A DNA stretch of 58,325 bases, from contig JAGVTS010000141.1 in NCBI GenBank assembly GCA_019136685.1, positions 1-58,325 on the forward strand, read 5' to 3'. Source of the DNA: Bacillota bacterium. Its GTDB lineage: Bacteria; Bacillota; DTU025. Shown one piece after another: positions 44,753 through 54,564 of this stretch. Every line of letters begins with the position of its first letter. Position 1 is the first letter of the stretch. The notes beneath the pieces are model-generated. The model made no database searches and was not told where the DNA came from. It saw only the letters and a program-made list of their open reading frames with translations. Made by a program: the position numbers and the translations under genes.

Positions 44753-46009
44753 ATGCGTATGGGCGATGGAGACCGAGGCAGCGTCGGGGCCAGGGTTGTG
44801 GTGCTCGACTCTGAGGATTCTGTGCGGGCAGAACTGGGCTCTATGGGGGTGAGTCGGGCCGGGACCGACATCATGACTCCCAAGGGTGTGTTTCGCGCCG
44901 TCCGGCTGTATGGGGCGCCGCTCAGGGCGGCTCTTGTGATCAAGCAGGAGATGCTGGCCAAGGGTGGAGAGGCGGCTTTGCCTTACGCTGCCGCAGGGCT
45001 ATGCGAGGAGCGCTGCGACGTGCTCGTGACGGGTACGATCAGGCAATTTGGGCGTTTGACCGAAACCCTGAGGCTCCAGCCCTTCGGGCTGCCGGGGATC
45101 GCGCGGGAGATCGACGCGGCTCTGGCCGCATTCGACGGCACGCCTGAACCCATGTGCGTCGGCGGGAGGACATTCCGGTTCGGAGAGCGAACGTACGTGA
45201 TGGGAATCCTGAACGTGACTCCAGATTCTTTTTCCGACGGCGGGCAGCATCTGTCTGTCGACGGCGCGCTGAGGCACGCAGAGGCGATGCTGGAGGCCGG
45301 CGCCGACATAATCGACATCGGGGGCGAGTCCACGAGGCCGGGCGCCGCCCCGGTGTCCGAGGAAGACGAATGTGCCCGCGTGCTTCCGGTAGTCCGTCTC
45401 CTTGCCAGCCATTCCAATGCGATCATATCGATAGACACATATAGGGCGAGTGTAGCGAGAAAGTGCCTGGACCTCGGCGCGCACATTATCAATGACATAA
45501 CCGCCCTCCGCGGCGAGGGGGACATGGCGTCGGTGGCGTCGCAGTACGGCGCCCCGGTGGTATTGATGCACATGGTGGGAAGCCCCACTGATATGCAGGC
45601 AAACCCCACGTACGATGAGGTGGTTAACGAGGTATGCGAATTTCTCAGGCAGCGCGTGGCATATGCGTGCGAGCGCGGCGTCTCGATGTGTAACACTATC
45701 ATTGACCCTGGAATAGGCTTTGGTAAGACGCCGCAGCACAACCTGGAGATCATGAGGCGTCTTCGTGAGCTCAAGAGCCTGGGAAGGCCGATCCTAGTGG
45801 GAACATCACGCAAGTCCACTATCGGCCGGGTTCTAGGGAGACCTGTGCATGACAGGGTATGGGGTACGGCGGCAACTGTCGCGCTGGCGATCTCATCCGG
45901 CGCCGACATGGTGCGAGTGCATGACGTTGCTGAAATGGCGATGGTTGCCCGAATGGCGGACGCGGTGACTCGGGGATGGCGCGGAGAGGAGGACGGCAAT
46001 GCAGGCTGA
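44753..46009 (+). CDS. folP: Dihydropteroate synthase with N-terminal extension
   Basis: 418 aa. It joins p-aminobenzoate to hydroxymethyl-dihydropterin pyrophosphate in folate synthesis. The catalytic TIM barrel occupies the last 270 residues: GILNVTPDSFSDGG near residue 150, DIGGESTRPGAAPV near residue 187, SIDTYRASVA near residue 225, DPGIGFGKTPQHNLE near residue 320, and GTSRKSTIGRVLG near residue 350. About 140 residues precede it, as in many clostridial FolP proteins, with a predicted Rossmann-like pattern and unknown function. The start follows AGAGGGG. It overlaps folB by 11 nt. Confidence 0.94.
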   Translation: MRMGDGDRGSVGARVVVLDSEDSVRAELGSMGVSRAGTDIMTPKGVFRAVRLYGAPLRAALVIKQEMLAKGGEAALPYAAAGLCEERCDVLVTGTIRQFGRLTETLRLQPFGLPGIAREIDAALAAFDGTPEPMCVGGRTFRFGERTYVMGILNVTPDSFSDGGQHLSVDGALRHAEAMLEAGADIIDIGGESTRPGAAPVSEEDECARVLPVVRLLASHSNAIISIDTYRASVARKCLDLGAHIINDITALRGEGDMASVASQYGAPVVLMHMVGSPTDMQANPTYDEVVNEVCEFLRQRVAYACERGVSMCNTIIDPGIGFGKTPQHNLEIMRRLRELKSLGRPILVGTSRKSTIGRVLGRPVHDRVWGTAATVALAISSGADMVRVHDVAEMAMVARMADAVTRGWRGEEDGNAG

Positions 46010-46424
46010 CAGGATCACACTGAAGAACCTGGTGTTCTATGCCTATCACGGTGTGTTCGCGGCAGAGAAGGAACTGGGGCAGAGGTTCGAGGTGGACATC
46101 GACATGTACGGCGACTTCCAGACTGCAGCACGTGCCGGCGACATCGACATGACAGTGAACTACGCAGACGTGTACGCGCTGGTCAAGGAGGTTGTCGAGG
46201 AGCGCGAGTTCGACCTCATCGAAGCGCTGGCTACTGCTATCGGCGACGAAGTGCTGGCGGGCTACCCTGTGAATCGCGTGACAGTGCGTGTGCGGAAGCC
46301 CCATGCGCCTCTCGGAGGGCCGGCCGATTATGTTGAGTGCGAGATCAGTCGAAGCGCGTCCGGGGGAGCACAGCCGGGATCCGCATGTGAGGATGACGTG
46401 GGTGAAGGTGAAGCCGAGCTTTAG
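45999..46424 (+). CDS. folB: Dihydroneopterin aldolase
   Basis: 141 aa. It cleaves dihydroneopterin to hydroxymethyl-dihydropterin. The family pattern LKNLVFYAYHGVFAAEKELG near residue 8, the DMTVNYADVYALVKEVVE block and the KPHAPLGGPADYV motif with the conserved Lys are all present. The last 20 residues are an acidic/Gly extension that runs into birA. The usual partner folK was not found in this window. Confidence 0.94.
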   Translation: MQADRITLKNLVFYAYHGVFAAEKELGQRFEVDIDMYGDFQTAARAGDIDMTVNYADVYALVKEVVEEREFDLIEALATAIGDEVLAGYPVNRVTVRVRKPHAPLGGPADYVECEISRSASGGAQPGSACEDDVGEGEAEL

Positions 46425-47214
46425 TATTGTGCGAGTGGATGAGACTGATTCAACGAACCGAATGGCACGTGCACTTGCGAACGGCGGAGCGAGTGATGGC
46501 ACTGTGGTCGTCGCCAAGCGGCAGACGGCGGGCCGCGGGCGACGTGGGAGGTCCTGGTCATCGAGGGGCGATTTCGGGCTGTGGTTTTCTGTGTTGCTCA
46601 GGCCCCAGTTCGAGCCGAATCTTGGGGGCTTCTTGGCGATTGGGGCGGCTGTTGCCGTCGCCCGTGCTATAGACAAGCTCACCGGCGTGCGCGTGGATCT
46701 CAAGTGGCCCAACGACGTGCTGATAGGCGGGCGCAAGATCTGCGGCGTGCTGGCTGAAGCGTCGACAGTGTGTGGACGTCTCGAATGGGCCGTGGTCGGC
46801 GTGGGGATAAACCTGTTCCCTCCTGAGGGTGGGTTTCCACCGGAACTTACGCCGGTGGCTACCTCGCTCTCCGAACACCTTGGCGCCGGGGCAGTTATCG
46901 ACCGTGAACGTCTGCTGGAGGCAGTCCTTGATGAGCTGGCAGACTGCCGAGCGCTGCTTGAACGGGGCGCCTGCGGCGCTCAGGCTCTGAGGGACGAGGC
47001 CGAGGCCCTCATGCGCGCCACGATAGGCCGTCGCATAACGGTCAAGGCCGCCACTGGTCAGTATGAGGCGGTGGCGGCGCGTCTGGACGAAGAAGGCGGC
47101 TTGGTGGTGGTAGACGACAGCGGCGAGCCGATCAGAGTCACGTCCGCGGATGTATCGATAGGATATGGCTCGGTAGGAACGGCCGAACCGGCGGAAGAGG
47201 TGCCTGTTCGATGA
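46393..47214 (+). CDS. birA: Biotin-protein ligase, catalytic form without HTH
   Basis: 273 aa. It activates biotin and joins it to the lysine of biotin carrier proteins, such as the decarboxylase carrier encoded at 56.5-57.0 kb. ETDSTNRMARALA near residue 17, the biotinyl-AMP loop AGRGRRGRSW at residues 46-55, and KWPNDVLIGGRKICGVLAE near residue 98 are conserved; a small SH3-like domain ends the protein. There is no N-terminal helix-turn-helix, so it is a monofunctional (class I) ligase, not a repressor. The start inside folB is uncertain (ATG 46393 or GTG 46402). It overlaps the PAP2 gene by 4 nt. Confidence 0.92.
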   Translation: MTWVKVKPSFSIVRVDETDSTNRMARALANGGASDGTVVVAKRQTAGRGRRGRSWSSRGDFGLWFSVLLRPQFEPNLGGFLAIGAAVAVARAIDKLTGVRVDLKWPNDVLIGGRKICGVLAEASTVCGRLEWAVVGVGINLFPPEGGFPPELTPVATSLSEHLGAGAVIDRERLLEAVLDELADCRALLERGACGAQALRDEAEALMRATIGRRITVKAATGQYEAVAARLDEEGGLVVVDDSGEPIRVTSADVSIGYGSVGTAEPAEEVPVR

Positions 47215-47819
47215 ACAAAGCAGTTGCTCTGGCTGTAGCTGCGCTGATGGTTGGCATGTCCTGCAGGGCGCCGGCGGTTGCTGCAGCGCCTTCCGCTCCG
47301 GCCGCTATGGGCGCCGCGGCGCCCGAACCCCTGATCCTTGAGCCAGGCTGGACCGGCATCGCTGGGGCCATCACACATCTTGGGGGCGTCGGCGCATCGG
47401 TTGCGCTTTCCGCGGCGCTTCTGGCGTGCGACGTGCCCACTGGTGAGATGATGATCAATGCTACGACTTGCACTGCGGGCATCGTGGAGGCGCTCAAGAT
47501 AGGTTTCGGTCGCGCTCGGCCGTACGTGCCCGGCGATCGCGGACGGTTTACGGGCCCGAATCTGTCGCCGGATTACCACTCTATGCCATCGGGCCATACG
47601 GCCAATGCGTTTGCAATGGCAACTGTGTTATCAGGCAAATACCCCAGCTGGTCTCCAGTATTCTACGGGCTTGCGATGGCGGTGGGCCTGAGCCGCATCG
47701 AACTGGGCGTACACTGGCCGAGTGATGTCGTGATCGGGGCCGGCATAGGGCTCTTGGTGGGCACTCAAGTCACTCAGGGTCGCCTACGTCTGTTTGCGTT
47801 CGATAACGACCAACGCTGA
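47211..47819 (+). CDS. PAP2-family membrane phosphatase
   Basis: 202 aa. After a signal-like hydrophobic N-terminus (about residues 5-25), the three PAP2 motifs appear: KIGFGRARP near residue 97, PSGHTAN near residue 127 and SRIELGVHWPSDVVIG near residue 163, with the two catalytic His residues. Members dephosphorylate lipid pyrophosphates, including undecaprenyl pyrophosphate, or phosphatidic acid; the substrate here is open. The final helix is followed by a basic tail. Last gene of the folP group. Confidence 0.9.
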   Translation: MNKAVALAVAALMVGMSCRAPAVAAAPSAPAAMGAAAPEPLILEPGWTGIAGAITHLGGVGASVALSAALLACDVPTGEMMINATTCTAGIVEALKIGFGRARPYVPGDRGRFTGPNLSPDYHSMPSGHTANAFAMATVLSGKYPSWSPVFYGLAMAVGLSRIELGVHWPSDVVIGAGIGLLVGTQVTQGRLRLFAFDNDQR

Positions 47820-47834
47820 ACACTGAGAATAACT

Positions 47835-47872
47835 GAACCGTGGCGGCGCCTGACTTGCGGCGACCACGGTTC
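47835..47872. terminator. Hairpin between convergent PAP2 and ferritin-like genes
   Basis: GAACCGTGG (47835-47843) pairs with CCACGGTTC (47864-47872), with a GC-rich loop. No clear T-run follows; it probably works in both directions. Confidence 0.55.
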
Positions 47873-47928
47873 GAGTGTCTTACTGACTTGGCATCTGAGC
47901 AATCATACTCGTGTGCATACCGACGCGA

Positions 47929-48579
47929 TCATTCGTGGCTTCTTGAGGGTATGCATCCCAGGCATGGTCCGCCAGGCGGCTGAGGCGCGGGCGCCGGAGC
48001 GGGCGAAGGCTCAGGGAATTCGGGAACCGGAGGCATGGGGCACGGTCCTGGCATCGTAGGGCACGGAAGCTGTGGATATGTGTAGTATGGCGGACACGGG
48101 GCCGGCGTCGGCATTACCGGCGTGGGCATCGGCATTGGGCACGGCGCTGGCATCGGACAAGGCATCGGACAAGGCATCGGCGTCGGCCACGGCACAGGAG
48201 TGGGGCCAGGGCATGGCATCGGAGTAGGGTACTGTGCTGGCGCAGGCATCATCAGCCCGGGGCATGGCATCGGTTGCGGCGCCACCGGCGCAGGCTGAGC
48301 CGGCGGCCACATCATCTCAGGCGGAAACATCGGGCAGGGCGCAGGCATAGGCGCAGGCATTGGCGCCGGCGTCGGTTGAATGGCTTCCATCGGCGAACAG
48401 CAGAGAATGGTATCGAAGAACGACGCGTGCCGGAGCTCGTCGCCGCAGATGTCGAGGATCGCCCGTTTCAGGCACTCTGTGGGAGCCAGTTGCGCCATCC
48501 TGCTGTAGGAGTTGACTGCCTCGATTTCATCTTTATAGGCATCCTGTACCATGGAGAAGAAGTCGTTGGAAGGCAGCAC
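47929..48579 (-). CDS. Ferritin-like helical domain with Met/Cys/Pro-rich tail
   Basis: I recognise the domain type but not the protein. Residues 1-60 form two helices with a ferritin-like iron-site pattern: [14 protein letters not shown] (Glu18/Glu20) and Glu48-Leu-Arg-His51 in [10 protein letters not shown]. That is half of a four-helix bundle, so pairing of two chains would be needed. Residues 61-216 are almost all Pro, Met, Ala and Cys, with units such as [16 protein letters not shown] count about 18 Met and 11 Cys there. Met- and Cys-rich stretches suit Cu(I). The start is GTG behind AGGTGA. It is divergent from copA across 132 bp. A spore-coat role is the main alternative, since Pro/Cys-rich ferritin-like proteins could suit a coat. 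Confidence 0.8.
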   Translation of the reverse strand: MLPSNDFFSMVQDAYKDEIEAVNSYSRMAQLAPTECLKRAILDICGDELRHASFFDTILCCSPMEAIQPTPAPMPAPMPAPCPMFPPEMMWPPAQPAPVAPQPMPCPGLMMPAPAQYPTPMPCPGPTPVPWPTPMPCPMPCPMPAPCPMPMPTPVMPTPAPCPPYYTYPQLPCPTMPGPCPMPPVPEFPEPSPAPAPAPQPPGGPCLGCIPSRSHE

Positions 48580-48630
48580 GTGATATCACCTCGTCATGTG
48601 GGTTCTCGCTTCTTCAGTGGCAGTATATTG

Positions 48631-48647
48631 CTTGAGTCCCCGTCAAG
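48631..48647. promoter_or_regulatory. Dyad in the copA/ferritin-like divergent region
   Basis: CTTGA-GTCCCCG-TCAAG (48631-48647) is a perfect 5-bp dyad with a 7-bp spacer in the middle of the 132-bp gap, beside a TATACT read on the minus strand. A shared operator for both genes is plausible; it does not look like a standard CsoR G-tract site. Confidence 0.35.
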
Positions 48648-48711
48648 TTCCCATGCCTTAGTCACTTCTGCGCGTTGGCGGCAGCTGATAGATGATGCGG
48701 AGGTATACCCC

Positions 48712-50928
48712 ATGGCAGATGAGGCGCGATTTGTGGACCTTTCAGTAACGGGGATGTCGTGTGCAGCCTGCGCTGCTCACGTCGAGCGAGCGCTGAGAAA
48801 TGAACCCGGGATCCAGCAGGCCAGCGTCAATCTGGCATCGGAGACTGCCCGCGTACTATATGATCCCGGCATTGTAGATGTAGGCCGGATCCTCCAGGTG
48901 GTGGAAAATGCCGGGTATAGCGGTCGCGAACTAGCCCGCGACCGGCGCGAGGACGATGAGCGCAAGGCCGAGGAAGGGCGGCGGGCGGCCAGGAGTTGGG
49001 GCTTGTTCTGGCTTGGCGCGGTTCTCAGTCTTCCTATGGTTATCGGGATGCTAGCCGAACTCGCCGGCGTGCATTCGCTCATGTTCCTAATGGACCCTGT
49101 GCTTGGGTTTGTGCTGGCCACGCCGGTTGTGCTGCTATCCGGTTCGCGCTTTTACACCAGCGCTTACAAAACCGTGGCGCACGGCGGCGCCAACATGGAT
49201 GTACTTGTGGCGCTGGGCACGGGCTCGGCTTACGTGCTGAGCGTGGTCAACACCTTCTTCGCCCGCGGTCCGGTCTACTACGAAGCGGCCGCGGTGGTGA
49301 TCACTCTGGTGCTTTTGGGCAAGAACCTTGAGCATGGCGCGAAAGGAAGAGCTAGCGAGGCCATTCGGAAGCTTGCCTCGCTTACCCCACGCACGGCGAC
49401 GATCGTGTGGGGAGAGATTGAGAAGGCAGTTCCCGTAGAGCAGGTCATGCCGGGCGATATCGTCATTGTCAGACCCGGAGAGCGCGTGCCTGTCGACGGA
49501 GAGATCATCGAAGGCTATACATCTATCGATGAATCCATGCTCACAGGAGAAAGCATCCCTCGGGACAAGAGCGCCGGCGACTCGGCGGTGGGAGGAACGG
49601 TAAACCAGCACGGCATGTTCAAGATGCGCGCCACTCACGTGGGGGCAGACACTGCGCTGGCGCAGATAGTTCGTCTGGTCGAGGAAGCCCAGGGAAGTAA
49701 AGCTCCGATACAGCGGCTTGCGGACGTGGTAGCGTCCTACTTTGTCCCGGCAGTTCTAGCGATCGCGGCGGTCACCTTTGCCGGCTGGTACCTGGCGGGG
49801 CTGGGCGTCGCGCACGCCCTGGTGAATGCCACATCCGTTCTGGTCGTCGCATGCCCGTGCGCGCTTGGATTAGCCACGCCCACCGGGATAATGGTGGCCA
49901 CGGGGCGCGGGGCCGAACTCGGTATGCTTATCCGCGGCGGGGAACACCTGGAGAGGCTGAGCCGGATCGATGCGGTAATCCTCGACAAGACCGGCACGCT
50001 CACGCGGGGCAAGCCTTCAGTAGTCGACTCCAGAGTCTTCTCATCCTTTGGACCCGGCGAAGCGCTGAGGCTGGCTGCTGCCGCCGAGCGAGCATCGGAG
50101 CACCCACTGGGCAGGGCGATTGTGGAGGAGGCGGAACTTCAGGGGCTCGACGTGCCGATGCCGACCGACTTTCGCAGTATGCCTGGCCGCGGAATCACGG
50201 CACAGGTAGACGGGCATCAGGTGGCTGTGGGCACGCTCAGGTTCCTGTCTGATCTCGGGATCGACGTGGCGGACGATGTAGTGCGAGCCTTGGAACACAT
50301 GGAGGAGAAGGGGGAGACGGGAGTTGTCCAGGCGGTGGACGGCACCGGCGTGGCAGCGTACGGAATCGCCGACCAACTGCGTCCGGAGTCGGCCGGAGTG
50401 ATTGCGGAGCTTTTCGGGCTGGGCCTCGAGGTTCATATGATCACCGGCGACAATGCCCGCACGGCTACGGCCATCGCGCGTCAGGTAGGGATACCTGATG
50501 GCAATGTCATGGCCGAGGTGCTGCCCGACGGCAAGGCTGACCAGGTGGAGAGTATGAAACGGCATGGTTTGAATGTTGCGATGGTGGGAGACGGCATCAA
50601 TGACGCTCCCGCCTTGGCCACCGCGGATGTTGGGATCGCCATGAGCGCCGGCACGGACATCGCTATGGAGGCCGCCGACATCACGATAGTGGGTGGCCTG
50701 TACAGGCTGCCCGATGCAATCAGGCTGTCGAGAGCCACTCTAAGTATCATCAAACAGAATCTCTTCTGGGCTTTCATCTACAACACTGTGGGTATTCCGC
50801 TGGCTGCGCTGGGCATAATGCCGCCGGTATTCGCCGGCGCAGCCATGGCTGCAAGTTCTGTGTCGGTCGTATCCAACTCACTGAGGTTGAAACGGTTCGA
50901 TGTTGCCTACAGGGCGGTCAAGAGGTAA
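48712..50928 (+). CDS. copA: Copper-exporting P1B-type ATPase
   Basis: 738-aa membrane pump that exports Cu(I). One N-terminal heavy-metal domain carries GMSCAAC (Cys17 and Cys20). The membrane copper site CPC is at residues 381-383 ([14 protein letters not shown]), with the further CopA-type Asn/Tyr and Met/Ser residues in the last helices ([12 protein letters not shown] and [15 protein letters not shown]). The phosphorylation motif DKTGTLT starts at residue 425; HPLGRAI, TGDN and VGDGINDAP follow. ATG at 48712 has GGAGG 8 nt upstream. It is divergent from the Met/Cys-rich ferritin-like gene and probably controlled by a CsoR-type repressor. Confidence 0.96.
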   Translation: MADEARFVDLSVTGMSCAACAAHVERALRNEPGIQQASVNLASETARVLYDPGIVDVGRILQVVENAGYSGRELARDRREDDERKAEEGRRAARSWGLFWLGAVLSLPMVIGMLAELAGVHSLMFLMDPVLGFVLATPVVLLSGSRFYTSAYKTVAHGGANMDVLVALGTGSAYVLSVVNTFFARGPVYYEAAAVVITLVLLGKNLEHGAKGRASEAIRKLASLTPRTATIVWGEIEKAVPVEQVMPGDIVIVRPGERVPVDGEIIEGYTSIDESMLTGESIPRDKSAGDSAVGGTVNQHGMFKMRATHVGADTALAQIVRLVEEAQGSKAPIQRLADVVASYFVPAVLAIAAVTFAGWYLAGLGVAHALVNATSVLVVACPCALGLATPTGIMVATGRGAELGMLIRGGEHLERLSRIDAVILDKTGTLTRGKPSVVDSRVFSSFGPGEALRLAAAAERASEHPLGRAIVEEAELQGLDVPMPTDFRSMPGRGITAQVDGHQVAVGTLRFLSDLGIDVADDVVRALEHMEEKGETGVVQAVDGTGVAAYGIADQLRPESAGVIAELFGLGLEVHMITGDNARTATAIARQVGIPDGNVMAEVLPDGKADQVESMKRHGLNVAMVGDGINDAPALATADVGIAMSAGTDIAMEAADITIVGGLYRLPDAIRLSRATLSIIKQNLFWAFIYNTVGIPLAALGIMPPVFAGAAMAASSVSVVSNSLRLKRFDVAYRAVKR

Positions 50929-50991
50929 TCCTAGGTTCCTGTTGAATATGTTATGAGGTTGTCTGCCTATCTCAAAGGGGGGATCATCACA

Positions 50992-52659
50992 TTGAACCAG
51001 GGGGATCTCAAAGGCGAGCATGGTCGCTGGAGGAGCGGTCCGTATGCGAAGGTTTGCGCCAGATTCCCTGAGCGCAAAGAGAGATTCGAAGGTAGCTCGG
51101 GGATAGAGGTCAAGCCGCTGTACACGCCGCTCGACGTCGAACACATCGATTACCTAAATGATCTAGGGTTCCCGGGTGAGTATCCGTACACGCGTGGTGT
51201 CCAGCCCACGATGTACCGTGGCCGATTCTGGACAATGCGGCAGTATGCAGGGTTTGCGACAGCGGAGGAGTCGAACAGACGCTACAAGTACCTTCTGGAG
51301 CAAGGGCAGACAGGTCTGTCCGTAGCTTTCGACCTACCCACGCAGATCGGGTACGATTCCGATCATGAGCTTTCCGCAGGCGAAGTGGGGAAGGTGGGCG
51401 TGGCCATCGACTCCCTGGCCGACATGGAGACGTTGTTTGACGGGATACCTCTCGACAAAGTCTCCACGTCGATGACAATCAACGCCCCTGCGTCCATGCT
51501 TCTCGCGATGTACATTGCAGTTGCCGAAAAGCAGGGCGTGTCCGCCGACAAGCTCAACGGCACAATCCAGAACGACATCCTCAAGGAATACGCTGCCCGG
51601 GGCACCTACATATTCCCGCCGAAGCCGTCCATGAGGTTGATCACGAACATCTTCGAGTACTGCTCCACCGCTGTGCCCAGGTGGAATACTATCAGCATCA
51701 GCGGCTACCACATCAGGGAGGCCGGGGCGACCGCAGTCCAGGAAGTGGCGTTTACCCTGGCCGACGGAATCGCCTATGTGAAGGCTGCGGTCGATGCGGG
51801 CTTGGATGTGGACGATTTTGCACCCAGGCTCTCATTCTTCTTCAACGCCCACAACGATCTGCTGGAAGAGGTAGCCAAGTTCAGGGCAGCCAGGAGGCTC
51901 TGGGCGCGGATAATGCGCGACAGGTTCGGAGCCCGGGATCCCAAGTCGATGCAACTTCGGTTTCACACTCAGACTGCAGGATGCACCCTCACGGCCCAGC
52001 AGCCCGACAACAACATCGTCAGGGTCACCTTGCAGGCGCTCGCGGCCGTGCTCGGAGGCACGCAGTCGCTCCACACGAACTCGCGCGATGAGGCACTGGC
52101 GCTTCCGTCGCAGGACTCAGTGCGCATAGCCCTCAGGACCCAGCAGATCATCGCGTACGAAAGCGGCGTCGCAGACGGTGTCGATCCTCTTGCGGGTTCT
52201 TACTACATCGAGGCGCTGACCGATCAGATTGAGCGAGCAGCGGCGGACTACATTCGCAGGATAGACGAGATTGGCGGCGCTCCGGCGGCTATCGAACGCG
52301 GGTTCATCCAGGCCGAGATCGAGGAAAGCGCGTACCGCTACCAGATGGAAATAGAGTCGGGCGATCGAACGATAGTGGGGCTCAACGATTTCCAGATAGA
52401 AGAGGCGCGGCCCAGCGGTCTTCTCAAAGTCGACCCGGCCGTGGGAGATCTGCAGTGCAGGAAGCTCGCTGAGCTCAGGGCAGAGCGCGACAATGCGGCG
52501 GTGGAGGCGAGCCTTGCGGCGCTTGGGCGCGCGGCCGAAGGATCCGACAACCTGATGCCGTACATTCTGGACGCTGTGAGGGCATACGCGACGCTCGGAG
52601 AGATGTGCGGAGTGCTCCGGGGCGTCTTCGGCGAGTACAAGCCCACGGTGGCCTACTAG
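50992..52659 (+). CDS. Methylmalonyl-CoA mutase large (catalytic) subunit
   Basis: 555 aa, the catalytic TIM-barrel part of acyl-CoA mutase without the B12 domain. Interconverts succinyl-CoA and methylmalonyl-Co[21 protein letters not shown] near residue 66 holds the substrate-binding Tyr and Arg expected for methylmalonyl-CoA rather than isobutyryl-Co[33 protein letters not shown] and [19 protein letters not shown] are also conserved. The TTG start at 50992 follows AAAGGGGGG; an ATG at 50953 is in frame but lacks a site. The B12 subunit is encoded 19 nt downstream, and MeaB and the epimerase follow. Confidence 0.94.
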   Translation: MNQGDLKGEHGRWRSGPYAKVCARFPERKERFEGSSGIEVKPLYTPLDVEHIDYLNDLGFPGEYPYTRGVQPTMYRGRFWTMRQYAGFATAEESNRRYKYLLEQGQTGLSVAFDLPTQIGYDSDHELSAGEVGKVGVAIDSLADMETLFDGIPLDKVSTSMTINAPASMLLAMYIAVAEKQGVSADKLNGTIQNDILKEYAARGTYIFPPKPSMRLITNIFEYCSTAVPRWNTISISGYHIREAGATAVQEVAFTLADGIAYVKAAVDAGLDVDDFAPRLSFFFNAHNDLLEEVAKFRAARRLWARIMRDRFGARDPKSMQLRFHTQTAGCTLTAQQPDNNIVRVTLQALAAVLGGTQSLHTNSRDEALALPSQDSVRIALRTQQIIAYESGVADGVDPLAGSYYIEALTDQIERAAADYIRRIDEIGGAPAAIERGFIQAEIEESAYRYQMEIESGDRTIVGLNDFQIEEARPSGLLKVDPAVGDLQCRKLAELRAERDNAAVEASLAALGRAAEGSDNLMPYILDAVRAYATLGEMCGVLRGVFGEYKPTVAY

Positions 52660-52678
52660 GAAGGGGGAGAGCGACACG

Positions 52679-53080
52679 ATGGATGAGGGCAAGAAGATCA
52701 GAGTCCTCGTCGCCAAGCCCGGCCTTGACGGGCATGACCGGGGCGCGAAGGTAGTCGCGCGCGCCCTGCGCGACGCTGGCATGGAAGTGATATACACAGG
52801 GCTTCGGCAGACACCGGAGCAGATTGTGGCGGCTGCTATTCAGGAGGATGTGGATGTCGTGGCCATGTCCATTCTTTCCGGGGCGCACAACTACTTGTTT
52901 CCCAGGGTGATGCAGCTGCTGCACGAGCGGGGAGTCGATGATGTGCTGGTGGTCGGCGGAGGAATCATCCCCGACGAGGATATCCCCGGTCTCAAGGAGT
53001 GCGGCATTGCAGAGGTTTTCACCCCTGGCGCCTCGACTGCCGATACGGTGAAGTTCATCCGCGAAAATATCAAGAGGTAG
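52679..53080 (+). CDS. Methylmalonyl-CoA mutase small, B12-binding subunit
   Basis: 133 aa, a free-standing cobalamin domain. The DxHxxG motif with the cobalt-ligating His is in [18 protein letters not shown] near residue 14, followed by [13 protein letters not shown] near residue 64 and [11 protein letters not shown] near residue 91, which form the rest of the B12 site. It completes the mutase as a two-gene enzyme, as in many Bacillota and archaea. Confidence 0.94.
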   Translation: MDEGKKIRVLVAKPGLDGHDRGAKVVARALRDAGMEVIYTGLRQTPEQIVAAAIQEDVDVVAMSILSGAHNYLFPRVMQLLHERGVDDVLVVGGGIIPDEDIPGLKECGIAEVFTPGASTADTVKFIRENIKR

Positions 53081-53088
53081 GCATCGGA

Positions 53089-54114
53089 ATGGGTTGGCAG
53101 GAGATCGTGAGCCGGGCGCTGGTACGCGACATCCGCGCCGTGTCCCGGCTCATATCCATCGTAGAGGACCGTCGATCGGGGTTTGAGGACGCATACGCTG
53201 CGATATATCCTCATACGGGTAAGGCCCACGTTATCGGCATCACCGGCCCGCCCGGATCGGGCAAGAGCACGCTGGTGGACAAGATAGCGGCTGAGTACCG
53301 CAGGCGGGGCAAGACCGTTGGGATCGTGGCAGTCGACCCCACCAGTCCGTTCACAGGCGGCGCGCTCCTAGGCGACAGGCTGCGCATGCAGCGCCACTCG
53401 CTGGATGACGGGGTGTTCATCAGGAGTATGGGCACACGTGGGCATCTGGGCGGCGTGGCCCGGGCTACATCGGGCGTGGTGGATGTGCTCGATGCCGCCG
53501 GGTACGACTATGTGCTGATCGAAACCGTGGGAGTCGGCCAGTCGGAGGTGGAGGTTGCCTCGCTAGCCGATACGGTGGCTCTTGTGCAGGTGCCTGGGCT
53601 CGGAGACGATATTCAGGTGATCAAAGCCGGCGTCATGGAGATCGGCGACGTGTTCGTCGTCAACAAGAAGGATCGACCGGGTGTGGAAAGAGTGGTTGCC
53701 GAGATACGCATGGCGCTCGACTTGGCCGGGAACGTCTCTGGTCGCTCACGGGCGTATTCCGGGCACCATGGCCCGACGGGCGCGACGACGGGAACAGTTG
53801 ATGCGACCGAAGTCGCTCCATGGCGTCCGCCCATACTGCAGACCATGGCGGAGTCAGGGGAAGGCGTGGCGGAAGTGTGCGATACGTGCGACGCGCACAT
53901 GCACCGTCTCTCGGAAGACGGCGCGCTGGTTGAACGGAGATTCAGGCGTGCTAGGTCGGAGACTATGCAGATCGCGTCGGATCTGATCTGGCGGGGGCTC
54001 GCCGACGATCGGCGGGCGCTTGACGCGGCGGAGGAGTTGGCCTGGAAGGTTGCGCGCAGGGAGATGGACCCGTACGCCGCCGGCTGGAGCTTGCGCGAAC
54101 TCATAGTAAACTAG
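53089..54114 (+). CDS. meaB: MeaB-family GTPase, mutase chaperone
   Basis: 341-aa G3E P-loop GTPase that protects and reloads the cobalamin mutase. Walker [16 protein letters not shown] near residue 47, the switch region [19 protein letters not shown] near residue 82, [15 protein letters not shown] near residue 144 and the NKKDRPG guanine-specificity region near residue 193. Between the specificity loop and the C-terminal helices is a Gly/Thr/His-rich insertion (about residues 215-245). It follows the B12 subunit by 8 nt. Confidence 0.93.
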   Translation: MGWQEIVSRALVRDIRAVSRLISIVEDRRSGFEDAYAAIYPHTGKAHVIGITGPPGSGKSTLVDKIAAEYRRRGKTVGIVAVDPTSPFTGGALLGDRLRMQRHSLDDGVFIRSMGTRGHLGGVARATSGVVDVLDAAGYDYVLIETVGVGQSEVEVASLADTVALVQVPGLGDDIQVIKAGVMEIGDVFVVNKKDRPGVERVVAEIRMALDLAGNVSGRSRAYSGHHGPTGATTGTVDATEVAPWRPPILQTMAESGEGVAEVCDTCDAHMHRLSEDGALVERRFRRARSETMQIASDLIWRGLADDRRALDAAEELAWKVARREMDPYAAGWSLRELIVN

Positions 54115-54143
54115 TATCTGCTCATTCAGAGGAGGGGGTACCT

Positions 54144-54545
54144 GTGGTCCGTAAGGTCGACCATATCGGGGTGGCAGTATCCAACCTCGAGGAGGCGCTC
54201 AAGACATATACTGACGTGCTCGGTCTTGAGCTGCAAGGCACTGAGGTCGTGGAGGAGCAGAAGGTACGAGTGGCGTTCATGCCTGTGGGCGACACGGAGA
54301 TCGAGCTTCTGGAATCGACCGATCCGGAAGGGCCTATTGCAAAGTTCATCGAGAAGCGCGGCCAGGGCATACAGCATATCGCCTTTAGGGTAGACAACAT
54401 CGAAGAAGCGCTCGAGCGGATGAGGCAGAAGGGAGTGCGCCTCATCGATGAGAAACCTCGCTACGGAGCAGGAGGAGCGCGTATCGCTTTCCTGCATCCC
54501 AAGGCGACAGGCGGAGTTCTGGTCGAGCTCTGCGAACGCAAATGA
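54144..54545 (+). CDS. mce: Methylmalonyl-CoA epimerase
   Basis: 133-aa VOC-fold enzyme that converts between the (R)- and (S)-methylmalonyl-CoA forms, connecting the mutase to the decarboxylase. [19 protein letters not shown] at residues 3-21 with the metal His, [20 protein letters not shown] near residue 53, [14 protein letters not shown] near residue 76, and LVELCE at the C-terminus with the metal Glu. The start is GTG behind GAGGAGGGGG. Confidence 0.94.
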   Translation: MVRKVDHIGVAVSNLEEALKTYTDVLGLELQGTEVVEEQKVRVAFMPVGDTEIELLESTDPEGPIAKFIEKRGQGIQHIAFRVDNIEEALERMRQKGVRLIDEKPRYGAGGARIAFLHPKATGGVLVELCERK

Positions 54546-54564
54546 TAAGGGAGTGGGGTGCAAA

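Noticed and set aside
44983..45999. 338-codon minus-strand open frame
   Set aside because: Antisense to folP; Ser/Arg/Pro-rich shadow translation.
48011..48310. 99-codon minus-strand Ala/Asp-rich frame and repeated CAGGCATCGG-like DNA, looked at as a possible tandem repeat locus
   Set aside because: The DNA repetition is explained by the Met/Pro/Cys codon pattern of the ferritin-like protein tail; no CRISPR-like spacing.
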